From an uncultured Clostridium sp. (lineage in GTDB: Bacteria > Bacillota > Clostridia > Clostridiales > Clostridiaceae), in NCBI GenBank assembly GCA_900547475.1, contig URGW01000017.1:9204-73203 (forward strand): DNA of 64,000 nucleotides. Reading direction: 5' to 3'. Made by a program: the position numbers and the translations under genes. Positions within the stretch are counted from its first letter, which is position 1, and each line of letters opens with the position of its first letter. Below are positions 45,902 to 54,635 of the stretch, piece after piece. The notes beneath the pieces were generated by a model. The model worked only from the letters and a program-made list of their open reading frames with translations, was not told where the DNA came from and made no database searches.

Positions 45902-47293
45902 TTAGCCACCTAGTTGTCCAAATATTCTAGAATCATCTAATGAAATCCTAAAACATCCAACTATTTTTACTCCAGTATGGTATCTAAATGAATTTGATTT
46001 CTTACTTTCACATTCATATCCTAATGACTTAGCATAAGCATCAAATTTCCTCCAGAACTTTTGAACACTTATTTTAGCTTGTCCTTCCATTCCATTAGCT
46101 CTAGCCCAGCTTTTGTATGTATTGTAGATTATTCTATTATCTTCTCTATGGTCACTATGTTCTTTTTCAACGCATTGCTCAAAGAATAGTATCATCGGAT
46201 TAAGTTCCATTTCATACTGTTTAAGTAATTTATTGGAACTGTTACATTCAGAAAATCTAAAATTATTTTCTTTTAATCTCCTTAGACCTACTAAAGCCCA
46301 ATTAAATATTCCATTAAGTTCTTCTTTTAGTTTTTCTCTTAAATAGAAATCTCTATCTTCTTCTTTAACTACATTTTTGAAATGAAGCATACATAATCTT
46401 CTCATAAACGCATAACCTCCATCATTTGTATGAGGTAGATTATTTGTTGAAAATACCATTCTAGCAGTAGGCTTAAACTGAATTACAGGTTGATTTTTCT
46501 GTTCAGCAGTTATTATGTCTTCACCAACTATAGCCTTAAAATATTGAGTATTAAGAGAAGCCCCATTAAACTCGTTCTCGTTGCTAATGTTAGCTAACTT
46601 TCCATATATACATACTCTAGAAAATGGTCTACTAAGTTCATTCATTGGTATACTTGAAATATTTTCTTGACCAATAAGTTCACTAATGATATCAATGAAA
46701 ATTCCTTTACCATTTTTTCCTAGACCGTATAAGATTAGTGCTTTTTGTGCTCTTGTTTCTGCTGTTAAAATATACCCAACCCATTCTTGTGCAAGATTTA
46801 TAGCTTCTTCATCACCATTAAAACATTGATTAAGAAATCTAATGAAATTAGGACATTCAGCTTCTTCATTGTAATCAACAGGTATTCTAATACTACTGTA
46901 GAACTCAGGTCTATGTTCCATTAAGCTATATGTGTTTAAATCAAACATACCATTTCTAAGATTTATATATCTTTTGTTAGAGTTAAGTTCCTCTTCAAAA
47001 AATACTATTCTTTTTAAAGCTCCTATGTATTCCTTTTCATTTTTCAAAGACCATATATTATCCGAATAAGTTTGTAGCTTACCTCTTAATTTCTGAAATA
47101 AGTACATATCAGAAATCTTATTCCATATACCATCGTTATATACATAAAATGAATCTTTATTATAGATAATTTGTAATTTTTTAGCTGTAAAAGTGGCAAA
47201 TTTATTAGGATTGAAGGATTTTACCTTTCCAGTTTTCTTTGAAAACTCTATTCCCATTTCTTCACACTCTATGATTTTTTCATCTTCTAACAT
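45902..47293 (-). CDS. Phage/plasmid-type SF3 replicative helicase (D5-like)
   Basis: A 463-residue protein: D5_N-type N-terminal region, then a superfamily-3 helicase with Walker A GLGKNGKG (about 190-197), the ISNENEF region and the C-motif MVFSTNNLPH. No zinc-finger primase module is present. SCC elements also carry a replicative helicase (Cch), though of a different family. It should melt or unwind an origin after excision. The start is ATG 47293 after GAGGAGA. Confidence 0.9.
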   Translation of the reverse strand: MLEDEKIIECEEMGIEFSKKTGKVKSFNPNKFATFTAKKLQIIYNKDSFYVYNDGIWNKISDMYLFQKLRGKLQTYSDNIWSLKNEKEYIGALKRIVFFEEELNSNKRYINLRNGMFDLNTYSLMEHRPEFYSSIRIPVDYNEEAECPNFIRFLNQCFNGDEEAINLAQEWVGYILTAETRAQKALILYGLGKNGKGIFIDIISELIGQENISSIPMNELSRPFSRVCIYGKLANISNENEFNGASLNTQYFKAIVGEDIITAEQKNQPVIQFKPTARMVFSTNNLPHTNDGGYAFMRRLCMLHFKNVVKEEDRDFYLREKLKEELNGIFNWALVGLRRLKENNFRFSECNSSNKLLKQYEMELNPMILFFEQCVEKEHSDHREDNRIIYNTYKSWARANGMEGQAKISVQKFWRKFDAYAKSLGYECESKKSNSFRYHTGVKIVGCFRISLDDSRIFGQLGG

Positions 47294-47370
47294 ACATTTT
47301 CTCCTCACTTATTTTTATTAAGTAAGGTAATGAATCGCTTCTACGTTTGTTATGATACACTAAACAAACC

Positions 47371-47531
47371 AAAAACGCCAAAATCATTTTTGGCTATTTC
47401 AAGCCATTTTCAGCTATTTCCAATAAATTATGAATTTTATTTTTTAACTTTAATTTACTTTTTTTAAATTTTTATCCTGTCTAGGAAGTCTAGGCTTAAA
47501 ATTTTTTATCTTTTTTCCTCCTAGACTTCCT
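47371..47531. other. Repeat-rich region upstream of helicase gene, candidate replication origin
   Basis: It has GGCTATTTCA, GCCATTTTCA and AGCTATTTCC in a row (47392-47421), a hairpin GCCAAAA/TTTTGGC, an AT-rich stretch, and a 12-bp perfect inverted repeat AGGAAGTCTAGG/CCTAGACTTCCT (47483-47494 with 47520-47531) whose left arm includes the doubled GTCTAGG. Position before a helicase gene and AT content suit an origin. Confidence 0.4.
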
Positions 47532-47657
47532 CGCTTAAAAACCTCCTAATTTATTACTTTTTTGTATTTATTATTTAAAATAATCCTTAAATATACTATT
47601 GGAAATTCTCTTCCAACTTTTAATTTCGCAGTTTTACTTGATATTTCTCATTTTTGT

Positions 47658-47690
47658 AAAAAAAAAAGAGGTTCAACCCTCTTTTTTTTT
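47658..47690 (-). terminator. Terminator
   Basis: GAGGG-type hairpin flanked by ten A and ten T, ending the 47690 gene. Confidence 0.75.
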
Positions 47691-48550
47691 TATTGTTGTA
47701 TTTCTACTAACTCTCCATTAGAATACAATCTATATTTCGCTAATATTGTATTATCATCAAACTTTATCCAATCCTTATCTTTAGCTACAACATCAAAATA
47801 CTTTTTACCAGTTTCATCTATATTTAAATCTGATGATAGCTCATAGAAATTACGTGTATTTCCATTATCAGCATTCATTTTATCTAACATTTCTTGTGCT
47901 ACTGTTTTTGAAAAGTTATTCTCGTCTGTTTCAATCTTCAACTTATTTTGTTTCTCTTTTTCTAAAGCTTCTTTTTCTTTTCTTTCAGCCTCTTCTTTAG
48001 CATAATTATCTTTTCTTTGATTAGATAACAATTCACTAGCTTTTACGTGTAAGTCATACATAGTATTTATATCTGCTTGTTCTATATATTGCCATTCTGA
48101 TGTTTCTTTACTTAATTCTTCTGCTTGTTCATATTCTCCTTTTTCAATTAAGCTTTTAACCTCTTCTATTTTTACTAAAAATTCTTTTCTTATTTTTTTA
48201 ACATTTAACAATTCTTTTTTTAGATTTTCTACATCATCTTTTAATCTATCATATTTTTTATAACTGCTATCAATTTCATTAAGATATTTCAATCCAGAAT
48301 CTACTCCTGAACTTTGAGCCTTTTGGTAACTAACAACCACATTCCATAATTTATCTATTTTTTTATTATTTCCATCAACAACAGTATATAATATATCCCT
48401 TGCATTATCATAATCACCATTATTAATAGCTACTTCGGCTTTCTTTATTACTGCATTTTCTTCATTGATTCTTTTACCTATAATTCCTACTATAAATAAC
48501 AGTATAAGAACAACTAATCCTATTATTATAGACTTATTTTTCTTATTCAT
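47690..48550 (-). CDS. Membrane-anchored coiled-coil protein of unknown function
   Basis: A 286-residue protein with one N-terminal membrane segment (about 7-25), then a TPR-like and coiled-coil region (INNGDYDNARDILYTVVDGN, then EEAERKEKEALEKEKQNKLK near 195) and a C-terminal globular part (KYFDVVAKDKDWIKFDDNTI). It follows a 100-residue membrane protein gene by 24 bases. Role in the element unknown; an envelope or exclusion role is only a guess. Confidence 0.65.
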   Translation of the reverse strand: MNKKNKSIIIGLVVLILLFIVGIIGKRINEENAVIKKAEVAINNGDYDNARDILYTVVDGNNKKIDKLWNVVVSYQKAQSSGVDSGLKYLNEIDSSYKKYDRLKDDVENLKKELLNVKKIRKEFLVKIEEVKSLIEKGEYEQAEELSKETSEWQYIEQADINTMYDLHVKASELLSNQRKDNYAKEEAERKEKEALEKEKQNKLKIETDENNFSKTVAQEMLDKMNADNGNTRNFYELSSDLNIDETGKKYFDVVAKDKDWIKFDDNTILAKYRLYSNGELVEIQQ

Positions 48551-48574
48551 ATACTTATCTCCCCCTTTATTAAA

Positions 48575-48877
48575 TTATTTCTCCCCTTTAATTTTAGAAT
48601 AAATAAAAGAACCTATTAGAAATAAAACTGCTATAACTATAGCTAGTTTTATCAAAATCCATAATACTGTAAATATTCCTCCAATTAATCCACTCATCCA
48701 ATTAACTATGAAAGCACCTACAGCACAACATAGAAGCCACTCACCAACCATTGCTCCAAATCCTAAATACCATATCTCAAAAATATTATTAATTAGAATA
48801 AAAAACCCTGTTCCTAATATTAATGTAAATATAAGTGCAATTAACGCTGTTAATCCTCCAGCATCAAAAACATTCAT
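48575..48877 (-). CDS. Polytopic small membrane protein
   Basis: A 100-residue protein with three to four membrane segments and glycine-rich turns (GGLTALIALIFTLILG, WMSGLIGGIFTVLW), ending SKIKGEK. Probably in an operon with the 47690 gene. No family recognised. Confidence 0.65.
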   Translation of the reverse strand: MNVFDAGGLTALIALIFTLILGTGFFILINNIFEIWYLGFGAMVGEWLLCCAVGAFIVNWMSGLIGGIFTVLWILIKLAIVIAVLFLIGSFIYSKIKGEK

Positions 48878-48972
48878 TAAACTACCTCCCTCATTCCAGC
48901 AATTTCATTTAATACAATATTACTATATTTTAATTTTATTTTTTGTCGAAATTTATCAATCTTTAAATATTT

Positions 48973-49236
48973 TTATCTAAATTTAATATTATTTCTATTT
49001 ATTATTGATTGAACCCATCTCTCTGAATAATCTAATTCTTTAGCTAATTTTCTTACATTTTTACCATTGTAATTCTCTTGTAAATATTTAATTACATATT
49101 CTTTAGAGTATAATTTCTTAGGAAAATTAAATTGTTGACCTCCAAATACACTATGTATTTCTCTTGTAACTTTTTCACCCATATGTTCAAAAATAGTAGA
49201 ATACACTCCATTAAAATGCTCTTTTTGAATATCCAT
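48973..49236 (-). CDS. Mor-type transcription activator
   Basis: An 87-residue DNA-binding protein. IHSVFGGQQFNFPKK followed by NYNGKNVRKLAKELDYSERW is the Mor/C signature: a dimerisation strand and a helix-turn-helix. In phage Mu, Mor activates middle transcription. Here it probably controls the element. GGGAGGTGA precedes the ATG. Confidence 0.8.
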   Translation of the reverse strand: MDIQKEHFNGVYSTIFEHMGEKVTREIHSVFGGQQFNFPKKLYSKEYVIKYLQENYNGKNVRKLAKELDYSERWVQSIINRNNIKFR

Positions 49237-49828
<592 letters not shown>

Positions 49829-49912
49829 TTACTTATTATTTACTGCTTCTATTGAAGTAGCAACAACTGTTAATATAGTACCAACTACTTTTATTACAGT
49901 TATAATATCCAT
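49829..49912 (-). CDS. PSM-like amphipathic peptide
   Basis: A 27-residue ORF read from the sequence: MDIITVIKVVGTILTVVATS then IEAVNNK. A perfect AAAGGAGGTGA lies 6 bases before ATG 49912, and the upstream gene's TAG abuts the ATG (TAGATG), so it is translationally coupled. On a helix, I3, I7, V10, L14, V17, I21 and V24 form one face and T5, K8, T12, T15, T19, E22 and N26 the other. Length, missing signal peptide and amphipathicity resemble phenol-soluble modulins and delta-toxin; SCCmec encodes one (PSM-mec). Function not shown. Confidence 0.65.
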   Translation of the reverse strand: MDIITVIKVVGTILTVVATSIEAVNNK

Positions 49913-50269
49913 CTATTTCACCTCCTTTAAATATGTATAAATATATGAGTAACTATCTCTTACAGGAACTAATTTGATTACATACTTAGCAACTTCTAAA
50001 TCTATGTAGACTAATGTTTCATTATCATATCCTCTACCATTACAGAACCTTACTACAGTATCAAAACTCTTTATTAAATCAAATTGAATGTAGTTAAGTT
50101 CTTGTTGTAGCTTCTTTAAATCTATTTCCTTTTTATCATTTAATTCAATTATTAAATCTCTAGGATTCCATTGATTAGCAAGCCCTCCATCATAGAAATC
50201 AAAACGCATTACTCCAAGTAGTTCCTTAGAACTATACTCAAAAGACTTTTCTTTACTTAGTTCTTTCAT
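49913..50269 (-). CDS. Element protein of unknown function
   Basis: A 118-residue soluble protein (ELLGVMRFDFYDGGLANQWN, SFDTVVRFCNGRGYDNETLV, YIDLEVAKYVIKLVPVRDSY). No family recognised. AGGAGGTAAT precedes the ATG. It is in a run of small genes with DUF960 (11-base gap) and ends one base before the PSM-like ATG. Confidence 0.7.
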   Translation of the reverse strand: MKELSKEKSFEYSSKELLGVMRFDFYDGGLANQWNPRDLIIELNDKKEIDLKKLQQELNYIQFDLIKSFDTVVRFCNGRGYDNETLVYIDLEVAKYVIKLVPVRDSYSYIYTYLKEVK

Positions 50270-50280
50270 CTTATTACCTC

Positions 50281-50586
50281 CTAATATTCTTCTGCTAACA
50301 TCATAGTTGAGTATTCATTATCATCTATTACGAAAACTTTTATGTTTCCATTAACCTCTATATTTTCTAAATCTATAACATACTTTTCTTTATACTCTGG
50401 AACTTCTTGACTATGTTCAATTACAATTCCTTCTTTACATTTTCTTACTTTGAAAACTTGTAAGTAGTCTAATTCCTTTCCCTCTTCATTCAACTTATCA
50501 ATCATACTCCAAAGTATAAGTTGTAATCTTAAATCTAACTTTTCATTAGCTCCTCTTGTTATATATCTGCTCTCTTTCTTAAACAT
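50281..50586 (-). CDS. DUF960 domain protein
   Basis: A 101-residue protein matching DUF960: MFKKESRYITRGANEKLDLR, LQLILWSMIDKL, a hinge, then YLQVFKVRKCKEGIVIEHSQ and a C-terminal beta region. DUF960 genes are part of the conserved gene set near ccr in staphylococcal SCC elements and occur in Firmicute phages and plasmids. Function unknown. A truncated copy is at 39722-39823. AGGAGGATTA precedes the ATG. Confidence 0.85.
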   Translation of the reverse strand: MFKKESRYITRGANEKLDLRLQLILWSMIDKLNEEGKELDYLQVFKVRKCKEGIVIEHSQEVPEYKEKYVIDLENIEVNGNIKVFVIDDNEYSTMMLAEEY

Positions 50587-50643
50587 CTTAATCCTCCTAA
50601 AAATAATTAAAGCTACCTAATTACTTTTCTTGTAATTAAGTAG

Positions 50644-50946
50644 CTATTTTAATTCTTGCTTCAACATTTCTATGAATTCATCTGAAAATACTTTCTCTTT
50701 AATGGACTTCTTTATTAACTCCATTAACTCTAATTCAGTTACATCAAGACTTCTTGGAATATAAGTCTCATCACCTCTTCTAGTAGATTTATATACACAG
50801 AATCTTATTTCATTCCTTTTTAGTTCCTTGATATATATCTTTTCTATTGTATATGTATATTCATCATCTCCAACTTTTCCTTGATTTATTATCTTACAAT
50901 ACTTAGTTTCCTTGATTATCTTATCCTCTTTTATATTCTTACTCAC
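50644..50946 (-). CDS. Element protein of unknown function
   Basis: A 100-residue protein with a beta-rich core (YCKIINQGKVGDDEYTYTIE, EIRFCVYKSTRRGDETYIPR) and a helical C-terminus (MELIKKSIKEKVFSDEFIEM). No family recognised. GGAGGTTAAT precedes the ATG. It lies between the 50964 gene and DUF960. Confidence 0.7.
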   Translation of the reverse strand: MSKNIKEDKIIKETKYCKIINQGKVGDDEYTYTIEKIYIKELKRNEIRFCVYKSTRRGDETYIPRSLDVTELELMELIKKSIKEKVFSDEFIEMLKQELK

Positions 50947-50963
50947 ATTAAATTAACCTCCAT

Positions 50964-51293
50964 TTATTCTAATAGGAACTTAGAAAGTTCTTCTGTTGTT
51001 ACTACTACAATTGCATAATCACTTGAAAGCAAAAATAAGGAAGAAGTCCAATTAACTCCTTCCTTACATTCAATAATATCAGTATATTCTGGTATTAAAC
51101 CTTGTAACTTATCTTTCTTTAACATTTCGATAACAACGATATTTTCTGCTATAACTATATATCCTCCTAAATCTTTCTCTATATCTCTATTAGCTCCATA
51201 ATTTTCACCTAATACATTAATGACGTCTAAAACATTACTGATTACTTCTATAGGATATCCTTTTAATTGATTTTTTAAATAAACCTTTTTCAT
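50964..51293 (-). CDS. Element protein of unknown function, paralogue of 39884-40222
   Basis: A 109-residue protein with NYGANRDIEKDLGGYIVIAE and NWTSSLFLLSSDYAIVVVTT EELSKFLLE (split here for length). Almost the same protein is encoded outside the left repeat. The start is ATG 51293 after AAGGGAG; the longer in-frame reading passes through a hairpin and is unlikely. A perfect 16-bp terminator-like hairpin (51323-51338 with 51345-51360) sits 30 bases upstream of the start. Confidence 0.8.
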   Translation of the reverse strand: MKKVYLKNQLKGYPIEVISNVLDVINVLGENYGANRDIEKDLGGYIVIAENIVVIEMLKKDKLQGLIPEYTDIIECKEGVNWTSSLFLLSSDYAIVVVTTEELSKFLLE

Positions 51294-51322
51294 TATAAAT
51301 TTCTCCCTTCTAAGAAAGTAAA

Positions 51323-51360
51323 AAACTTTTACTTGTATACATAAATACAAGTAAAAGTTT
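51323..51360 (-). terminator. Terminator-like hairpin before the 50964-51293 gene
   Basis: A 16-bp perfect stem (AAACTTTTACTTGTAT with its complement) and a 6-base loop, followed on the minus strand by T-runs and then the AAGGGAG site. It may end the MFS transcript or act as an attenuator. Confidence 0.7.
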
Positions 51361-51522
51361 GTTTTTCTAAGTTAATAATATATATTTAATTTATCTTTTA
51401 ATACAGTAATTAACCTAATTCTAATATTGTAATTTAAAAGTGTTTTTGAAGATTTCTACAAAAAATTTACGAACCTTCTTGTATTGTTCAATCAAATTAT
51501 CTTCATTTTTAATCCCTTATAT

Positions 51523-52749
51523 TCATGATATTTTTTTATCCATTATCATAGAAATAATATATAACACTAATACTGGTGCTACTAATAATGAAGTACATAC
51601 TATACCAATACTTACTGAAATATTTGTAGCTATGATTCCTATAATCGGTCCACCTAAAATTTGACCTAAGGAATTCATTTGTCCATTTATAGAAAGCACA
51701 GTAGCTCTAGAATTATCATCTATATGCCCATTTAACCACGCACTGAATATAGGTTCATTTATAATTCTAAAGGTATTTGTTGCCAAATAAGCTATTAACA
51801 TTAAACTAAAGTTTCTTGTAAGAGCAAATATCAACATAGACGATATATAAAGTATATTTATGCATAATAATAGTTTTCCATTTTTCCTATTATCCTCATT
51901 CTTAAGATTCTTTGCCATAAAATGCATTACTATGAAGCTCAATATCATTCCTAAAATTCCAAAAATTCCAAACCAAGTCACTGAACTAAGGTTTCCAAGT
52001 TTAGGAAGTGTAGTATCTTGTAAAAAATGCGCATTAGAAAGTCTATCATAACCTTCACTTGATAATCCATAAAATAAAGTTACTGCAAGTAAAATCATAA
52101 TTATAGATTTACTTTTTACAAATTTAAGACCAGATTTAAATGTATATACCATCTTTTTGAATGTATTTAAATCCCCAGGAGCAGATGGTTTAAAATTATT
52201 TTCTGGCATATATAACCATAAAAATAATGCAAGAATTATAAATAAAACTCCACTAACTATAATAGGAAGCCTTACAGAGAAATTAGCTATTACAGTGCTT
52301 AGTACTATTCCAATAAATGCTCCTATCTGCCCTGCTTGTGCTCCCTTTATATAAATTTCATCTAAATCTTTATTCTTCTCTTCTTCCGCAATCCAAGCTT
52401 CAAGCGAGCCACTGATAAAAGTAGACCCTAATCCCCATACAATCTGTGCTACAAGTACGAAAACAAAACTAGAAATAGAACCTTCTAAAATAAATCCCAC
52501 TCCTGTTAAAACTCCCCCAATAACAATAGATAGTTTACGACTATACACATCTGCAACTATACCTGTAGGAATTTCAAATATAAAGCATGCTAATTCCAAA
52601 GTAGTTCCAACAAGTATAAGCTGAAGTGGATTTAAATGAACTATTTCAATGTGATACACTATCATAACTGTAGCTACTAACGAAAAACACATTGCTGTAA
52701 TAGCTGAAAATAATAAATAAGTTTTATATGCTGAAAGTTTATTAACCAT
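51523..52749 (-). CDS. MFS efflux transporter (DHA1-like), candidate antibiotic exporter
   Basis: A 408-residue, 12-segment MFS protein. Signatures are HLNPLQLILVGTTLELACFI, FEIPTGIVADVYSRKLSIVI (motif A) and LVAQIVWGLGSTFISGSLEA. This opening is typical of a Firmicute exporter group that includes TetA(P)/Tet(40)-type and macrolide exporters; I cannot choose the substrate. It is the gene nearest the right att site and is preceded by a ~520-base leader with small ORFs and terminators, typical of drug-induced genes. Its ATG overlaps the leader ORF. Confidence 0.85.
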   Translation of the reverse strand: MVNKLSAYKTYLLFSAITAMCFSLVATVMIVYHIEIVHLNPLQLILVGTTLELACFIFEIPTGIVADVYSRKLSIVIGGVLTGVGFILEGSISSFVFVLVAQIVWGLGSTFISGSLEAWIAEEEKNKDLDEIYIKGAQAGQIGAFIGIVLSTVIANFSVRLPIIVSGVLFIILALFLWLYMPENNFKPSAPGDLNTFKKMVYTFKSGLKFVKSKSIIMILLAVTLFYGLSSEGYDRLSNAHFLQDTTLPKLGNLSSVTWFGIFGILGMILSFIVMHFMAKNLKNEDNRKNGKLLLCINILYISSMLIFALTRNFSLMLIAYLATNTFRIINEPIFSAWLNGHIDDNSRATVLSINGQMNSLGQILGGPIIGIIATNISVSIGIVCTSLLVAPVLVLYIISMIMDKKIS

Positions 52750-52825
52750 TAATCATCACCATCCTAGTATTTCTTAAAAAATTTGTTTGTTTTTCATAAT
52801 CTTCATATTTAAATATATAAATCAT
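52742..52825 (-). CDS. Leader ORF overlapping the MFS gene start
   Basis: A 27-codon ORF (MIYIFKYEDYEKQTNFLRNT then RMVMING) with AAGGAGAT 6 bases upstream. It begins just after the intrinsic terminator at 52844-52880 and ends 8 bases inside the MFS gene (AATGGTTAA), so translation of the exporter is coupled to it. Confidence 0.55.
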   Translation of the reverse strand: MIYIFKYEDYEKQTNFLRNTRMVMING

Positions 52826-52843
52826 CAAAATAATCTCCTTAAA

Positions 52844-52880
52844 CAAAAAAAGCTGTAAATGAACATAATTCACTTACAGC
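52844..52880 (-). terminator. Attenuator terminator in the MFS leader
   Basis: GCTGTAA.TGAA paired with TTCA.TTACAGC, then a run of seven T on the minus strand, 19 bases before the leader ORF start. Transcription must pass it to reach the exporter. Confidence 0.85.
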
Positions 52881-53004
52881 CTCATAATCATATAACCTAA
52901 ATATAAACATAAAATATAGAACTTTAATTATATAACTTATGATTAAGCTATTCAAATTAAAATCTTATACCATATCTATATATAGCAAAAATAGACATAA
53001 AAAT

Positions 53005-53023
53005 ACCGTGTTTAGAACACGGT
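53005..53023 (-). terminator. Second hairpin in the MFS leader
   Basis: ACCGTGTT/AACACGGT with a 3-base loop followed by ATTTTT on the minus strand; a weaker terminator or part of an alternative fold. Confidence 0.55.
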
Positions 53024-53197
53024 TTTCCTATCCTGCAAATAAAGATGTAACATGCTCATTATAATACTAATTATTTTTAGAGTACACAAATAAACATGGT
53101 AATATCAATATTATCAATAATTGATTCTACCACAAATAAACCTTGAGTTATTCAAGATTTTTCATATACTTTTAAAAATAATCCTTATTCAGTTAAT

Positions 53198-53224
53198 TTA
53201 ATTAAAAATTACCTCTTTGCGCAT
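53198..53224 (-). CDS. Upstream leader peptide ORF
   Basis: An eight-codon ORF (MRKEVIFN) with AAAGGTG 9 bases upstream, about 45 bases after the predicted transcription start. A ribosome stalled here by an antibiotic could change folding of the leader. Translation is not proven. Confidence 0.45.
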   Translation of the reverse strand: MRKEVIFN

Positions 53225-53278
53225 ATTTACAACACCTTTACATTTATATTTTTTATGCTTATATTTTAGTATAATTAT

Positions 53279-53307
53279 AGTATATATAATTTTAAAAATT
53301 TTTTCAA
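53279..53307 (-). promoter_or_regulatory. Promoter of the MFS leader transcript
   Basis: TTGAAA (53302-53307) and TATACT (53279-53284) with a 17-base spacer on the minus strand, inside the element near its right end. Confidence 0.6.
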
Positions 53308-53474
53308 TGCTACAGATTCTGAAAAACAAATTCTAATTTTCTCAAGTAGTGAAAAATGAAGAATCTATAAATAAAATTAAAATACCCAACAAAAATTCAA
53401 ACTTTAGATTTTTGTAAGTTTCATTGCAAAAATTAAAGCACACCTATCGTCCATTTATATATCCAATTCTATCC

Positions 53475-53502
53475 AAAACCTCATTTATTTATGGTACGGT
53501 TC
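53475..53502. repeat. Right attachment repeat within rlmH
   Basis: 28 bases covering the last codons of rlmH (E-P-Y-H-K-stop; GAACCGTACCATAAATAA on the minus strand) and ten bases beyond. Matches 41514-41541 with one difference. Confidence 0.92.
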
Positions 53503-53964
53503 ATTCTTCATTATTCTAAAAGCTCTATAAACTTGCTCCAATAACATTACTCTAAACAACTGATGTGGAAAAGTCATCTTAGAAAAACAGACCTTATAAT
53601 TAGCCCTTTTAATTACATCTTGAGATAATCCTAAACTACCCCCAATAACAAAAGTTATGTTAGAGTTACCCATAACCCCTTGAGTCTCAATAAATTTAGA
53701 GAACTCCTCTGAGGTCATTTGCTTAGCATTTAAATCCATTGCTACAACAAACATATTATCCTTTATCTTAGATAAAATAAGCTGCCCTTCCTTATATTTA
53801 ATCTGTAATTCTTCCTTCTCTGATGCATTATCAGGTGTCTTTTCATCAGGTAATTCTATAATGTCAATTTTACAATACCTTGTTAATCTTTTAGAATACT
53901 CATCAATTGCTTGTTTTAAATACTTTTCTTTTAATTTCCCCACAGATATAACTGTTATGTTCAT
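53485..53964 (-). CDS. rlmH: 23S rRNA (pseudouridine1915-N3)-methyltransferase RlmH
   Basis: A 159-residue SPOUT methyltransferase of normal length: start MNITVISVGKLKEKYLKQAI, the SAM-binding FVIGGSLGLS, KMTFPHQLFRVMLLEQVYRA and the end RIMKNEPYHK. It methylates pseudouridine 1915 of 23S rRNA using S-adenosylmethionine. Its 3' end is the attachment site of the adjacent element, which leaves the protein intact. Confidence 0.97.
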   Translation of the reverse strand: MNITVISVGKLKEKYLKQAIDEYSKRLTRYCKIDIIELPDEKTPDNASEKEELQIKYKEGQLILSKIKDNMFVVAMDLNAKQMTSEEFSKFIETQGVMGNSNITFVIGGSLGLSQDVIKRANYKVCFSKMTFPHQLFRVMLLEQVYRAFRIMKNEPYHK

Positions 53965-54027
53965 TAATTTTCCTCCTAAGTTATCAATACTTTTTATAAA
54001 CTTAACTTTTAATATTAATCTTCTATA

Positions 54028-54501
54028 TCAAATTTTATAACTATCAACGTCAATTATAGTAGTATCTTCTGCTATATAAGTATTTTTAGGAATCAATACT
54101 CTTAAAATATCATTCTTAAAAACAGCTTTTATATTATCAGCATCAGCATTTTCTACATAATAGTCCTCTTCTATATCTCCACCAGATTGTATTACTGCCA
54201 TTGCTATATTCTTATTATTAGTATATACCATATTTCTCTTTACCTTAAGAGTTATATAATTATTATCATACTCCAAATCAATATTTTCCTTTTTAACTCC
54301 GGGAAGATAACACTCTAATGTATATGCTCTTTTATGATCTTTAAAACTAATATTAACTGAAGATATATTATCTATTTCACTTATTAAATTATTCATAAAA
54401 TTACTATTTACAAATTTATCAACTATCTCATCTATAACTTCAAAATTACTAGATACAGCATTTAAAGTAGTTGAAAATATATATGGAAATATATTAAACA
54501 T
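54028..54501 (-). CDS. Hsp20/alpha-crystallin-like protein
   Basis: A 157-residue protein with a C-terminal alpha-crystallin domain (about 60-150): LECYLPGVKKENIDLEYDNN YITLKVKR (split), and LRVLIPK near the end. The N-terminal half is hydrophobic and divergent. Probably an ATP-independent holdase. The start is ATG 54501 after GGAGGA, four codons inside the longer reading. Confidence 0.8.
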   Translation of the reverse strand: MFNIFPYIFSTTLNAVSSNFEVIDEIVDKFVNSNFMNNLISEIDNISSVNISFKDHKRAYTLECYLPGVKKENIDLEYDNNYITLKVKRNMVYTNNKNIAMAVIQSGGDIEEDYYVENADADNIKAVFKNDILRVLIPKNTYIAEDTTIIDVDSYKI

Positions 54502-54596
54502 ATAATCCTCCACTCTAATATTTATAACTACTTATAATTTATTTATAAACTTTACTATTTGACACTCTATTAAGTATATTTTTAACTTAATCATCA

Positions 54597-54626
54597 AAAA
54601 AAGAGCCTTGAAATCAAAGCTCTTTT
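54597..54626 (-). terminator. Terminator after the SEC-C protein gene
   Basis: AAAAGAGC/GCTCTTTT hairpin read on the minus strand. Confidence 0.65.
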
Positions 54627-54635
54627 AATTTAAAA

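Noticed and set aside
53198..53307. T-box or other known riboswitch before the MFS gene
   Set aside because: No T-box TGG sequence or other conserved aptamer core was recognised; small ORFs plus terminator favour attenuation by translation.
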